A stretch of 64,000 bases of DNA from Hippophae tibetana (lineage: Eukaryota; Streptophyta; Magnoliopsida; Rosales; Elaeagnaceae): positions 18,645,001-18,709,000 of the forward strand of contig CM072806.1 of the NCBI GenBank assembly GCA_037013495.1. Direction: 5' to 3'. The number at the start of each line of letters is the position of its first letter. The first letter of the stretch is position 1. Below, piece by piece: positions 21,834 through 32,687 of this stretch. A model generated the notes under the pieces. The model ran no database searches and had not been told where the DNA came from. It saw nothing but the letters and a program-made list of their open reading frames with translations. A program made the translations under genes and the position numbers.

Positions 21834-23145
21834 AAGCTCGTCTTGTAGTCAAAGGGTATAGGTAAAAGGAAAATGTAGATTTATTTGATATCTTTTCACC
21901 AATCACATGAATAACTTTCATACGTGTACTTTTCTCTCTTACTACTATCCATGATTTAGTATTTCACCAAATGGATGTTAAAACTGTTTTCTTAAATGAT
22001 GACTTAGAAAAAGAAATTTATGTAGATGAACTTGAAGGCTTTGTTGTCCCAGGTCAAGAAAATAAAGTTTGTAAACTAGATAAATCCCTTTATGGTATAA
22101 AACAAGAACCTAAGTAATGGCATGAAAAATTTGTTAATCTAGTTATCTCACATGGATTCAAAATGAATAAAAGTGACAAATGAATTTATTACATGTTTAT
22201 ATGTGGATGACATGCTTATTTTTGGGTCAAATATTCATGTTGTGAATAATGTGAAAAATTTGGTATGTGGTAGCTTTGATATGAAAGATTTTGAAAAGTG
22301 AGTGTAATCCTTGGTATTAAAATTACTAGGTCTGAAAATGAACTTTCTCTAGATCAATCTTATTACATTGAGAAGATCTTAAAAAAATATAATTACTTTA
22401 ACTGCAAACCTGCATGTACTCCTTATGATCCTAGTGCAAAGTTTTTCAAGAACACCAGAGATGATGTTAGACAAACTGAATATGTGAGCATCATTGGTAG
22501 CTTACGTTATGCTAACGACTGCACTAGACCAGACATAGCTTATGTTATGAGACTATTATGTAGGTTTAACAGTAGACCTAGTATAGAGCATTGGAATTCT
22601 ATTGAAAGGGTCATGAGATACCTTAAGAGAACTATGAACCTTGGATTACATTATAAATATTTTTCTATTGTCCTAGAAGGATACATTGATGTTGATTGGA
22701 ACACTCTACCAAAAGATTACAAAGCAACTAGTGGCTATATATTTAGCATTTCTAGTAGAGCTATTTCTTGGAAGTCTAAAAAATGGAAAATATTTTTTCA
22801 ATCTACGATGTAGTCTGATATGATAGCACTAGCTACTGCTAGTGAAGAAGCAGGCTGGTTAAGAAGTTTTTTAGTTGAGATCCCTTTATGGAAAGATTGA
22901 TACCAGTTTTCATGATACACTGTGATAATACCACGGCTATTGTTAAAATTCAGAACCTTTATTACAACAACAAGAGAATAGATACGTCATAAGCATAGTA
23001 TTGTTAGAGAATTTCTCTCTGAAAGAGATGTACGAGTTGATCATGTACATTCTGATGAAAATTTGGTTGATCTTTTGACAAAAGGATTACCGAGAGAGAA
23101 GGTTTTCAAAACCTCGAAAGTAATGGGATTGATGCCCTTGGAATA
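21834..23145 (+). pseudogene. copia-A reverse transcriptase (rest) and RNase H
   Basis: Continues the RT begun before 13931: KARLVVKGY at the border, then MDVKTVFLNDDLEKEIYVDE, VCKLDKSLYGIKQEPK (stop after it), and a YVDD box (LYVDDMLIFG, near 22199) in a shifted frame. The longest open part, 22298-22813, runs through ILGIKITRSENELSLDQSYY, SLRYANDCTRPDIAYVM and KATSGYIFSISSRAISWKSK. The RNase H end is visible to 23145 (HSIVREFLSERDVRVDHV, then LTKGLPREKVFK). Many stops and frameshifts; inactive. Confidence 0.9.
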
Positions 23146-23704
23146 AAGAGTCACTCGTGATGGTAACCCAACTTATAGACTAGAGATCCCAATAAATAAT
23201 CTCAATGGGTAATAAAAATTCATTATGTGATATGAGATGAATCATGCTATTATGAATTCCCATTCTATATTGTTAGAAGCATGAAGTCCTGAAGCGATAG
23301 AGAAAGATGAGTTAATTATTAAACTCTTAATAAGTTCTATACTCTATGTGAAGTGGAGTACATACTTACCTCAATACTCTTGATAGACTCACCTATGTGA
23401 ATATGGAATTGTGGTCGCATCCTATGAAAAGTTTGGGTAAACTTTACTAGAGCATTCATTATACTGTGATACACGTACATAGCCATAAAGCATGGGCTTT
23501 TCGAACTACACCTTGGAAAGGTTATGTATGTAATGTTGTTAGATATAGAGTTTAAAACTACGAGTTACTCTAGTATATTCTAAACCATCAATACTATGCA
23601 AAGTTTCAAGTCAATAGACACCTTTTGCTTATGCATAATCTTATACTTTTAATTAATCGATTGCTCAATGAAAACTATTTTTATATAAAATTCAAATGGG
23701 AGAT

Positions 23705-24634
23705 TGTTGAAAATGTGAATTTTAATAAAAACAAGTGATACCAATTCGTTCCAAATTGTAGTCTCTTAAGTATTGTCTCACATTGTTATTTTACATCACT
23801 TAGGTGATGTATAAATAGAAAATGATTGGTTATTAGGTTTGGGCTCAAAGAGGCGCCCACTTTTGTGGAAGGCAAGGGGACCTAAGCAAATGTGATTTCA
23901 TGCACACGTGCATTGTCACCGCAGCCACCGTCTGACCGACCAGTCGTGCCATGCCAAGCTGAGTCAAGTTCGAGTTCGAGTCCATATGTGTATGCGTATG
24001 TGTGAGGTGAGGTGGCATTTTTTTTATTAAAATTACTTTTGTACTCATAAAATGGTTGTTACTTTTTCACTCAGAAAATGATCGTTATTTTTCCACTCAT
24101 AAAATGATCGTTATTTTTTCACTCAGAAAATGGCCGTTACTTTTCCACTTATAATTGGAGGTTACTTTTCTACTCAAAAAATAGTCGTTACTTTTTCACT
24201 CAGAAATAGTCGTTACTCTTTCCACCCAGAAATAATTGTTATTTATCATAATTGTCACAGCTTTTCTCAAACTATAAATAGAAGGTCTTAGCTCCCAGTT
24301 TAGATACACCAACTCACTTACACATCATAGAAGCAATAGCTCTTAGAAAGAAAAGAAGAAGATATTGAATTTTTTTAGAGTTTTTCGAGCAACATAAACT
24401 TTAGAGGTGTAGCATTCCAAACTTCATCAATGTAGTGAAGTTCCGAGACAAAAAACAAAGATTCTAGGCTATTTTATTCTGGGGATAATGAGCTTGTGTT
24501 TGCTTACACAAGTTTGGGCAGAGTTGGAAAACATCTTAAATAGAACGACCTAGTCCACGACTCAACCCAAGGAGTACATTTCAATATATCGGTAATATTG
24601 TTCTTACACTATTTTTCACATACTTGTTCCAACA
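23705..24634 (+). repeat. copia-A 3' LTR
   Basis: 930 bp, starting TGTTGAAAATGTG just after the polypurine tract and ending CCAACA before the ATAAT duplication. It is longer than the 5' LTR mainly because of a stretch around 23880-24030 absent there and of extra copies of the ~29-bp repeat. A TATA box (ACTATAAATAGAAGG) lies near 24273. Confidence 0.88.
24043..24245. repeat. Tandem ~29-bp repeats in the U3 part of the copia-A 3' LTR
   Basis: About seven degenerate units of the form CACTCAGAAAATGATCGTTA followed by CTTTTTC stand just upstream of the TATA box. The 5' LTR has about five. Tandem U3 repeats act as transcriptional enhancers in other plant copia elements such as Tnt1 and Tto1; that role here is inferred. 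Confidence 0.75.
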
Positions 24635-24639
24635 ATAAT

Positions 24640-27600
24640 GGAGAACACACTCGACTGCCATATATTTTTCAAAAATAGGAAATGATTATAGAGCACACTT
24701 CCGTCATTACCTATGTTGGTGTATACTCAATAGATGTGACCAGAAGCCCTTCTTCAATTCCATCATTCCACGAACGAAATGCAAATATTGTGGTTAAATC
24801 TATCAAAATAAATCTAAGAATAAAACAGGTACTTTCACATGCCGTTATAGTAAATATGCTATAAGGAACACACACGATGTGGGTTAGATGCTTATTTACT
24901 AGTTATTATAATATAACAAGTGTGTGAGGAGTTGTGTTATCTTTGTGGACTTTGTTGGGTGCGTAAATTATTCATTCAGTGTTAATTTATCATTTTTTTC
25001 AAAAGATTAATTGTTATAATATTATTTTCTTCATTTTTGATGTTTTATGTAATATTATTTGAGCTAAAAGCTTTAATCTTTAAACATATTTTTTAAATTG
25101 TAAAAAAAATCAATTAATTAAAAAAACACAATCAATAATTTGGGTTATTTGGTCAGTTTTGACTAGTTTATTTGTGTTTAGTTTGGGTTCGGACTCACAT
25201 TTGTTGACTTAAATTAAATTTAAATTGGATTAGGATTGGACCAATTGAAATTAGGTTAGTTTGAGCCAACATGAACTAGTTCATTTCGTATGAATTATCA
25301 CCCTTAATTAACATCAATAATATATTTAATATTTAAAAAAAAGTTAGTATGAATGTGTTCATTCATATCAATATTTTGTCCATATTGCTTAATCCTTTTT
25401 GCTCTTTGATCCTCTTCTAGTCTTCTTTTGCTTTTTCGTTACTTATGTACAAACTTTTATCTTGATAGCTACTTTTGTAGAAGGTCAAGAAGCAAATATC
25501 ACCATGAAAACTATTGTTTAGTATCAGATGTAATAATTTAATAATGTATTATACATGTTGAAGTATTTGGAAAAATATATATAGATTTTAGTGATTTAAT
25601 GATAAAATTTATATTTTATTTATTTTAAGTGATATATTCGATTCATATTAAATATTATTTGTTTAAAAAATATATGATAAAAAATAGAACCACCACATAG
25701 ATTTTTCACTTATGATAAATGTTGCATTTTTACAACTATCAACCGACACACGTCACACAACCACATAGACTCATCTCTTATGAAAATTGTTGCACCATTG
25801 TAACTATCAATCAACATATGGTAACCAATTAATACACAGTAACACAACCTAAGAGAAACTACTCAAAATTATTTGGCTCTTTACTAGCCAACCAAAGCAT
25901 TTTGATTTTCAATAAATTCTTACTCAATCTCACATTTTTACACTTAACCTAGTGTTTAAGAAATACAAGAGAGACTCTTTTCTGATGGCCTATATCACAC
26001 ATATATTACATTGTTTTTTAGACATGTCACTCAGAAGAAAAACAAACCACAAACATATTGGAAAAGTCTTGTGCCAAATGGGTAGAGTTTCCTTCAAATT
26101 CTAACCAAGAAAATAAAGAGAGAAAAATTTATAGAAAAACATTCATCCTTTTAAACCCTCATCGGCCCCTAGTCAAACACCTCATTGACCACAGTTGTAA
26201 GCCCATGGTGAGGTAACTAACCATTACACTAGCCAAGTGGCAAGGGGGTGGCCAGTACCCAACAAGACAACAACGAGAAAGTCGACGAGTGAGCCAATCA
26301 AAGACATTTCTAATACAAAGAAACACGAAGTCTCAAACTGGGCAACATAACACAAATAAATAATTAATAATGTAAATTATATGTAATATAAGAGAGTGAA
26401 TATGTGTAAGAAAAATAATAAATTATTTCCTAAGTGATTCTAAACCACTAGTAACCAACCTTACAAAAAACGTACAAAAATATAGAATAAAATATAGATA
26501 TTGTGTTTTGTTCATAGACATACATATACTAAGATAACAATACTTACACTTTTATTTAAAGTACATTGGGAAAATTTGGAAAGTTAACAAGAAGTTTTTT
26601 ACTACATTACGTAACTGTCAGTCACTCCATCCTAAGTCAAAGGATAAGATATTTCAATAACACATGTTTTCTCTTCTTCTCTATCACACATCTTTCGTAT
26701 ACTCATACATTTTCTCTCATTCCCTATTCTATAAGATAATATCAACATATGACTGAGTTTCCTAGTTTTTCATATCCAAATCATCAAGTCTTCAAACAAC
26801 TTTGCAAAATTCCCATCTTTCACTTGGTTCAAAGAAAAATCCATAATATCTTTAATTTTTTGAACTTGAATGTTATGCCACATGAATCTTTGTGAAAATT
26901 ATACCGAAGATGTTCATATTGTAGGAATCATGGTAATTATAGTACATGGAATAGATCCCAAATATGTTAATGCTAATGACTTGTTGGAAGTACTGGAAGC
27001 TTCGCTGAAAACAATAACATGTTCAGGGTCAATAATGTCGATAAAATCATTACGGTTTGTGTTCTTCAATCTCACTAGTCCTTGTATGGATTATCTTCCT
27101 CTACTCTCATGAAGTCGAAGACATTAAAATAATTTAGAGAGTTAAATTTCATTATCTTCACCCATCTAAAAATGTGTACAAAATAATCAATTGTATTTTT
27201 AGTTTGTTGTGATTTTAATGAGTCTTGTTGTGGCCCATTCATATAAAAACGAAGTTATCCTGTAAAGTGGTTATTACCCAATCAAACAATGAGCATAAGA
27301 AAAACTAAATGAAAATCAACTGATAAATAACAAATCTTCACAAATACAACCACACCAATAATAACAAAAAGGAATAATTACAAGCAAATAAAGTGATAAA
27401 TAAACACATAAGATTTAACTGCTTTTTCTTCAAAGAATGAAGCTTACATCCACAACTTAAGTACCTAAGCAATACTCCACTATAAATCAAAAAGGATTAC
27501 AACTTATGATATTCATTAAAATTACAATCATCTATTCTTATCATCGTATAAGCATCATCATATAAGCATTATCCAACCCAATCAAGCCCCAAGAATACCC

Positions 27601-28249
27601 CTAAACTTCACACTCTTGTAATGGAGATATACTTATATTCTAATGCTAACAATGGATTGAATAGAAGAGAACAATACCTTAGAGAAACTTATACCCAAAG
27701 AGTTTTCCAAGAAACACCAAGCTTCATTCCCCACCTTCAATGTAGAAAAGTCCTAAATCCTCACTTACCTCTCTTTCTCTCAAGCTCTCAAGAACTCATT
27801 GATCTCACCTAATGAATTCTAGGGCACCAAGGATGCTTATACACACCTTCTTGGTCTTTTACCAAAAAAACCCTCATTTTCAAGCCCCTATGTGTAAATT
27901 CCCATGTCCTTGTTCGTCATTTTGTGTCAACATTTACAAGCTCAATCGATCAATTTTAGAAAGCAAGAAATAAAACTCAACACAATTTTACAATCAAGAT
28001 TAGTTAAAGTTCTAAAGTCTTTTAAGATAATTCATAAACTTCAAGCATAACATATATGTGTATTCATGAGTGTGTGAATAAGTTTATATCAATATTGATC
28101 ATCGCATGTACAAGAATATGTGTATTCATAAGTCAAAATTGTGAAATAATTTATTCAATAAATATCAAAATGAGTTAAGTTATTAAAAATAAGGTTATAT
28201 GTCTATAAGTGTTGAATAAGTCGAATACCTTGTTGATGACATAAGGTTT

Positions 28250-28250
<1 letters not shown>
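24640..28250. other. AT-rich intergenic DNA, no recognised gene
   Basis: Holds short open frames only (for example 24682-24864, 26870-27112 and 27621-27812, all plus strand, 60-80 codons). None has a motif I know or a supporting exon structure. The 26870-27112 frame (MLCHMNLCENYTEDVHIVG start) is the least repetitive, but I would not call it a gene. Confidence 0.5.
25693..25826. repeat. ~67-bp diverged tandem duplication
   Basis: Two adjacent units share ACCACATAGA, then CTTATGA, then ACAACTATCAACC/GTAACTATCAATC. The second unit starts at about 25760. Confidence 0.5.

Positions 28251-28252
<2 letters not shown>

Positions 28253-28342
<90 letters not shown>
28253..28342. repeat. (CT)45 microsatellite
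   Basis: An uninterrupted run of 45 CT dinucleotides (GA on the other strand). The open frame of alternating Arg and Glu on the minus strand is a by-product. Its length makes it likely to be polymorphic. Confidence 0.97.
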
Positions 28343-28345
<3 letters not shown>

Positions 28346-28395
28346 AATTTTAATTAATAAATAAAATAAAAATAATAAAGATTGTTTACCTAGAG

Positions 28396-29475
28396 TCACT
28401 TAAGCACTCTAACAAAAATACCTAAATGAAAGAATAAAAGACGGTCAGGTGACCAAGAAAAACATTTTTTCCTAATCCAAATTTTCTTGCATTTTGGTTT
28501 CTCTATATCATTGGGTTGAGACTTAACTACCTTAGGTTTCATAGGTGTGTTCTTGGACATAGTTGTACTTTTATCATTCATCTCAAATGAAGATGAAGTA
28601 TGCATAGTAAGATGATGATAATGAGTCCTAGCATTAAAAGTACTAAATTTTACTTGCCTCTTTGAACCTAAGACTTCATACTTCCTAGTAGATTTTTTGA
28701 ATACATTATTATAATTTCTATTCATCCCTGAATATGATGTAATATGTATATATAGATTATGCTTATAGGTCCTACTATGTGAAACATGCAAATAATGATT
28801 AAGTTCAAAAGCATTCCTCAAAAATCTACATTTGGTCTTAAATGACCTTTCCTACCAAAATGATGACAAACATGTACAAACTTAGAAACTTTTTTTACCA
28901 TAGGTGCAATAGTTCTTTATGCATAAGTAGTAATAATATGAGTAAATTTTAAGGGCCTTACAAATATGGTCTTTGATGTTAAAGGTGTGGAACTATCATC
29001 CTTAAAACCAAAATCACGTGTATCACTATGTGACTTACCAATGCTCAAGATTTTATCGAAGTGTTGAGCTCCAAATGTAAGTCTCTCCACTACTTCACAT
29101 GATTTTGTGAGATCTTGCACTTGTTTTTTATTATCTTCAACAAGCTTATTATTTTTTTCTTTCAAACCTAAGAGACTCAAATTCAAAACATTATTTTGTT
29201 CTTGCAAAATATTATGCTCTTTTTTTAATTTATTAGAAAAATTTTCATGTGTCTTAAGTTGTTCATTTAATTTTTCTAGTTTTCTATTTAAACTATTATT
29301 CTCTTCTATAGCTATAAGAAATTTAGAACTAAAAATTATAACTTTTAACATTATATTTAGAAAGAAAATAAGATTTAAGCTCCTCATTATCTGAGCTATA
29401 ACCCTTAATAAAATTATCCATAATAAAAATTTGTATAACCAACACAAAGTGTTTCTAGTGTTGACTCTGATATCA
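28396..29475 (-). pseudogene. copia-C copy 1: gag remnant (minus strand)
   Basis: A primer-binding-site-like sequence (TGATATCAGAGTC, minus strand, 29463-29475) is followed by a start MDNFIKGYSSDNEEL near 29420. After a frame change comes the coiled-coil part of a plant copia gag (LNRKLEKLNEQLKTHENF, then SCEVVERLTFGAQHFDKIL), a degraded zinc knuckle (VCHHFGRKGHLRP, about 28845-28885) and VVKSQPNDIEKPKCKKIWIR. The usual N-terminal gag domain seen in copy 2 (58787-59520) is missing between start and coiled coil. No protease, integrase or RT follows: recognisable coding stops at about 28396, and AT-rich DNA and the microsatellite come next. Confidence 0.75.
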
Positions 29476-29477
29476 AT

Positions 29478-32400
29478 TGAAAGTTTATAGGATACAGATC
29501 TAATTAACCTAGAGGAAGGTGAATATATTATTTTTAATTTTTATCGATTTATAATTTAATAACCTAAACAAAGTGATCAGATATGTAATCGCGTGTAAGA
29601 ATAAAGTACAGAAATAAAAGAATAACACACAATATTTTTAGTTGAAAATAATTTAAGCCACAATCATGACCTAAGAGAAAAAACATTGGTTTACTAAACC
29701 ACCTAACTTTCCACTATGTAAAACAAATTTTCAAGTACAAACTCGATCTTATGCTACCCTTCCTAGGATATTGCACCAATGTACCTTACTTACAAGTCAT
29801 TGCTCTATTTTCATAGTTTTCAATATTAGCGTGCGTGATTTCTAAATCAACGTTCCAATAAACTCCCCACCAATCAGATACGTTGATGAATCAACTGCAA
29901 AAGGGTTAGCACAAAAAACACAAGTGTCCATATGTGTTCTAGAACGGATTTAATAATGAATAATTCAAACTAGATGATTCAAAACATACGTCATTTAAAT
30001 CAAATCAACTAGCAAATCCTAAAGCAAAAATGTTAAGAACAAGTTCAATAAAAATAGCTTCTTTAATGATTAATAATCAAATAAAATTAATTATGATATG
30101 AAAAATATAATTATTTGATCTAACAATTCAAGAACAAAAATAAAGAAAAAGCTATAAGAACATATGATTAAAATATCATAAATTAATTAGGCTTATTAAT
30201 CAATCAATCATAACCATCAATATTTGATAGATTTACTAAATAAAGTAGCCTAAATAATTATCATATTATATTTGTAAAACAAGAGAGAGATTAAGAAGAA
30301 GAAAATAATACTCTTGTGTGATTGATTGAAACAATAAGTAATTTGTTTTATTTATAAGAAAAATTAACCCTTAATCCTATGTAATTGATAAATGTCTTTT
30401 CTATTACAAATAGGATTAGTAATACTTACTAATCAAAAAGACTCATGTTTAAAGAAAAATTCTTTTAAAATAGACTCATTAATCAAGAAGATTTGTATTT
30501 AAAAAGGAGTTTTTTTCTCAATAATTAAGAAGAATTTTATTTAAAAAGAAGTTCTTTTAAAATATATTTTATGTTATCTTTTATCCTAAAATTAAGTTTA
30601 TAATTTAGGGTATATCTTATAAAATATTTTAGCATATATCTTATTATATATTTTAGTATAAATATTTAAGCAATAAAAATAATTCCAAATCTATGTGTTA
30701 TTAAATGCATAAGCACAATCCTATGTGTTATAGTTATAACAGATATACCTAAAGTACGATTATCTGAAATTCTGACGTTTATTCGACTTTACTTGATAGA
30801 CTTGATAATAAACTTAAAAACAAATTTATATACAAATATTTTGTCCACAAAAATAATCAATACTTATAATTTTTACATTGAATTCACCTCACATACATAA
30901 TTAAAAAGTTATTAAGTAAATCTTGAAGCAATCATAGTGTCTCCTTTTACTTATGTAATGATTTGCCTGTGTTCTTTGAAGCTTGAAGCTTAGATAATCT
31001 ATTTTTTTTTTCCCTTCTTATATAGTGCTAGGTTCTTAAAAATGAAAGCATATTTTCAAAGTGCTAAGACAGTTGCCGACCAACATCAAAGTTGAGTTTA
31101 TATGCTCCCAAAGGTGCGAATTGTCAAGAATTTGGGATAATAGTGTATATTCTATTTTTTTCATCTGTGGACTCTGATGATTGTTACTTAGAATTAAAGG
31201 TTGAAAATCATCATTACTTCGGATAATATTTTGGGCCAATAAATTGTAATCTTCAAACAATATTTTATTTGACAACCACTAAATCTTCTCAAATATGATA
31301 ATGGCATTGAGGGTAAATAACTCCGGGAGTTATAATTAATTGTACTACGAAAATTTATTCATTAGTTTTAACTTATATAGTCAATTCATGTGTTCTTAAT
31401 TGATCATTTATATATTATAAATTGGTTTTTATGGCTACTTTTGAAATGTTAGGCTAAATGTATAACCCCTAATTGAAAAATTGTAAAGGTTATAAAATAT
31501 GGAAGTGTGTGCAGACTTGTCATTTAAAATAAATAAATTACTTTATCCCATATTGTTTCTAAAAAATAATTATGCTTCAATTAATAACTACTAATTTAGA
31601 CGAAAATACTTATAATTATGTGAATATAAGAATGTGATATCATTTGAAATTTTTGTTATGCAAATGTATAGCACACAAAAAATGATTGTTTTGAAAGAAG
31701 AATAGGCTTCTTTTTTTCCTTTAACCTTTTCCAATGCAGTTACCATAAATTATTTTTTCTTTAATCGGTTTAATAAATTTTGTGTTCTTGCTCTTGCTCT
31801 CAATAGAATATATCTAGGTACATATTCTACTAAGTAATATTGTTATAATTCTCTTTTAAGTTTCCCTTAATTTTTATTATATATCTTATTACGAAATTAA
31901 GTAAACACTCAGTTCTTAAACTTTGTTAAAGTCAACACTTAGATTTTTAAACTTTTTTCAATAATTTAATCTCTAATTTTTTTTAATTTTTTACACTTAC
32001 ATCCTTAAATTATTTTTTCAACAATTCTACCCCTAATTTTTTTAATTAACTTTAGAACATCCAATACAATAAAAATCATTGCAACTAAGATGTATAAAAA
32101 TTAAAAACAATAATTACTTTTAAGATTATTGATCTTATTATATATGAATACATAATTGATTTCCTATTAAACTACTCTTAAGAACTTTTTGAATGTCAAT
32201 TAAATTAATTATAATATTTTAAATTAAATTTTTTTCCCCTTTAATTTAACTAGTAAGAATAAACAAACAAACAAGCAAGTAAATAGAATGGTTTTTGACG
32301 AAAGAAAAGAAAGCAGTCACTCTTCACTCCAAATGTTATTAGTTTAAGTTTATTGTTTTTCAACTTTTCTGCAAAAAGAAGCCGAGACCCGCTTCGGAAT

Positions 32401-32687
32401 AATTTATTTTTTTAATTTTTTTTTTCCTTCTGGTGGGTTTGAAGTACAAATAAATACATTGATTACACCCACTTCTTGTAAGAAGTCTGACAATAATTTT
32501 CCCAGGTTCTGTTAGCAAAATATATTTCTTTGCAGTCTCCAGATGAGCTGAAAAACTGGTAAATAATTGAAAATTGAATTAAATACACTACTAACCTCCT
32601 CTTCCCCCTTAGACAATCCCCCACCCCAGACAAGCAAACCCAATTATTTTGAGCTTCCAACAGAGTCCTCTATTGTTTCCGACATCG
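29478..32687. other. AT-rich intergenic DNA with a probable copia-C LTR at its left edge
   Basis: The LTR of copia-C copy 1 should lie directly to the right of 29478 (minus-strand end ...TTTCA), but I cannot fix its outer end. At 30430-30560 a ~60-bp unit with TTTAAAAAGRAGTTCTTTT-type sequence is repeated about three times. At 31900-32040 another A/T unit (CCTTAAATT / TCTAATTTTTTTT) is repeated. No gene is recognised. A frame at 31036-31275 (minus) has no known motif. RopGEF transcription must end somewhere left of 32688. Confidence 0.5.

Larger units (their letters stand above)
10728..24634 (+). mobile_element. copia-A, complete but decayed Ty1/copia element with nested insertions
   Basis: Bounded by LTRs at 10728-11434 and 23705-24634 and by a perfect 5-bp target duplication, ATAAT, at 10723-10727 and 24635-24639. 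Internal order is gag, protease, integrase, reverse transcriptase, RNase H and polypurine tract (AAATGGGAGA, 23694-23703). The RT coding sequence is split by a solo LTR (13932-15684) and a 6.1-kb non-coding element (15727-21833). Removing the two insertions leaves about 6.05 kb. The coding parts carry many stops and frameshifts and the LTRs differ visibly, so the insertion is old. No clear primer-binding site is seen after 11434. Confidence 0.9.

Noticed and set aside
28175..28399. Frame with a long alternating Arg-Glu run
   Set aside because: Translation of the CT microsatellite.
29107..29394. Plus-strand frame rich in Phe, Leu and Ser
   Set aside because: Antisense shadow of the copia-C coiled-coil gag segment.
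31036..31275. 79-codon minus-strand frame
   Set aside because: No motif, no splice context and an AT-rich surrounding with small repeats; not enough to call a gene.
32463..32660. Small minus-strand frame downstream of RopGEF
   Set aside because: It lies in the expected 3' untranslated region, after the stop at 32688, with no motif.
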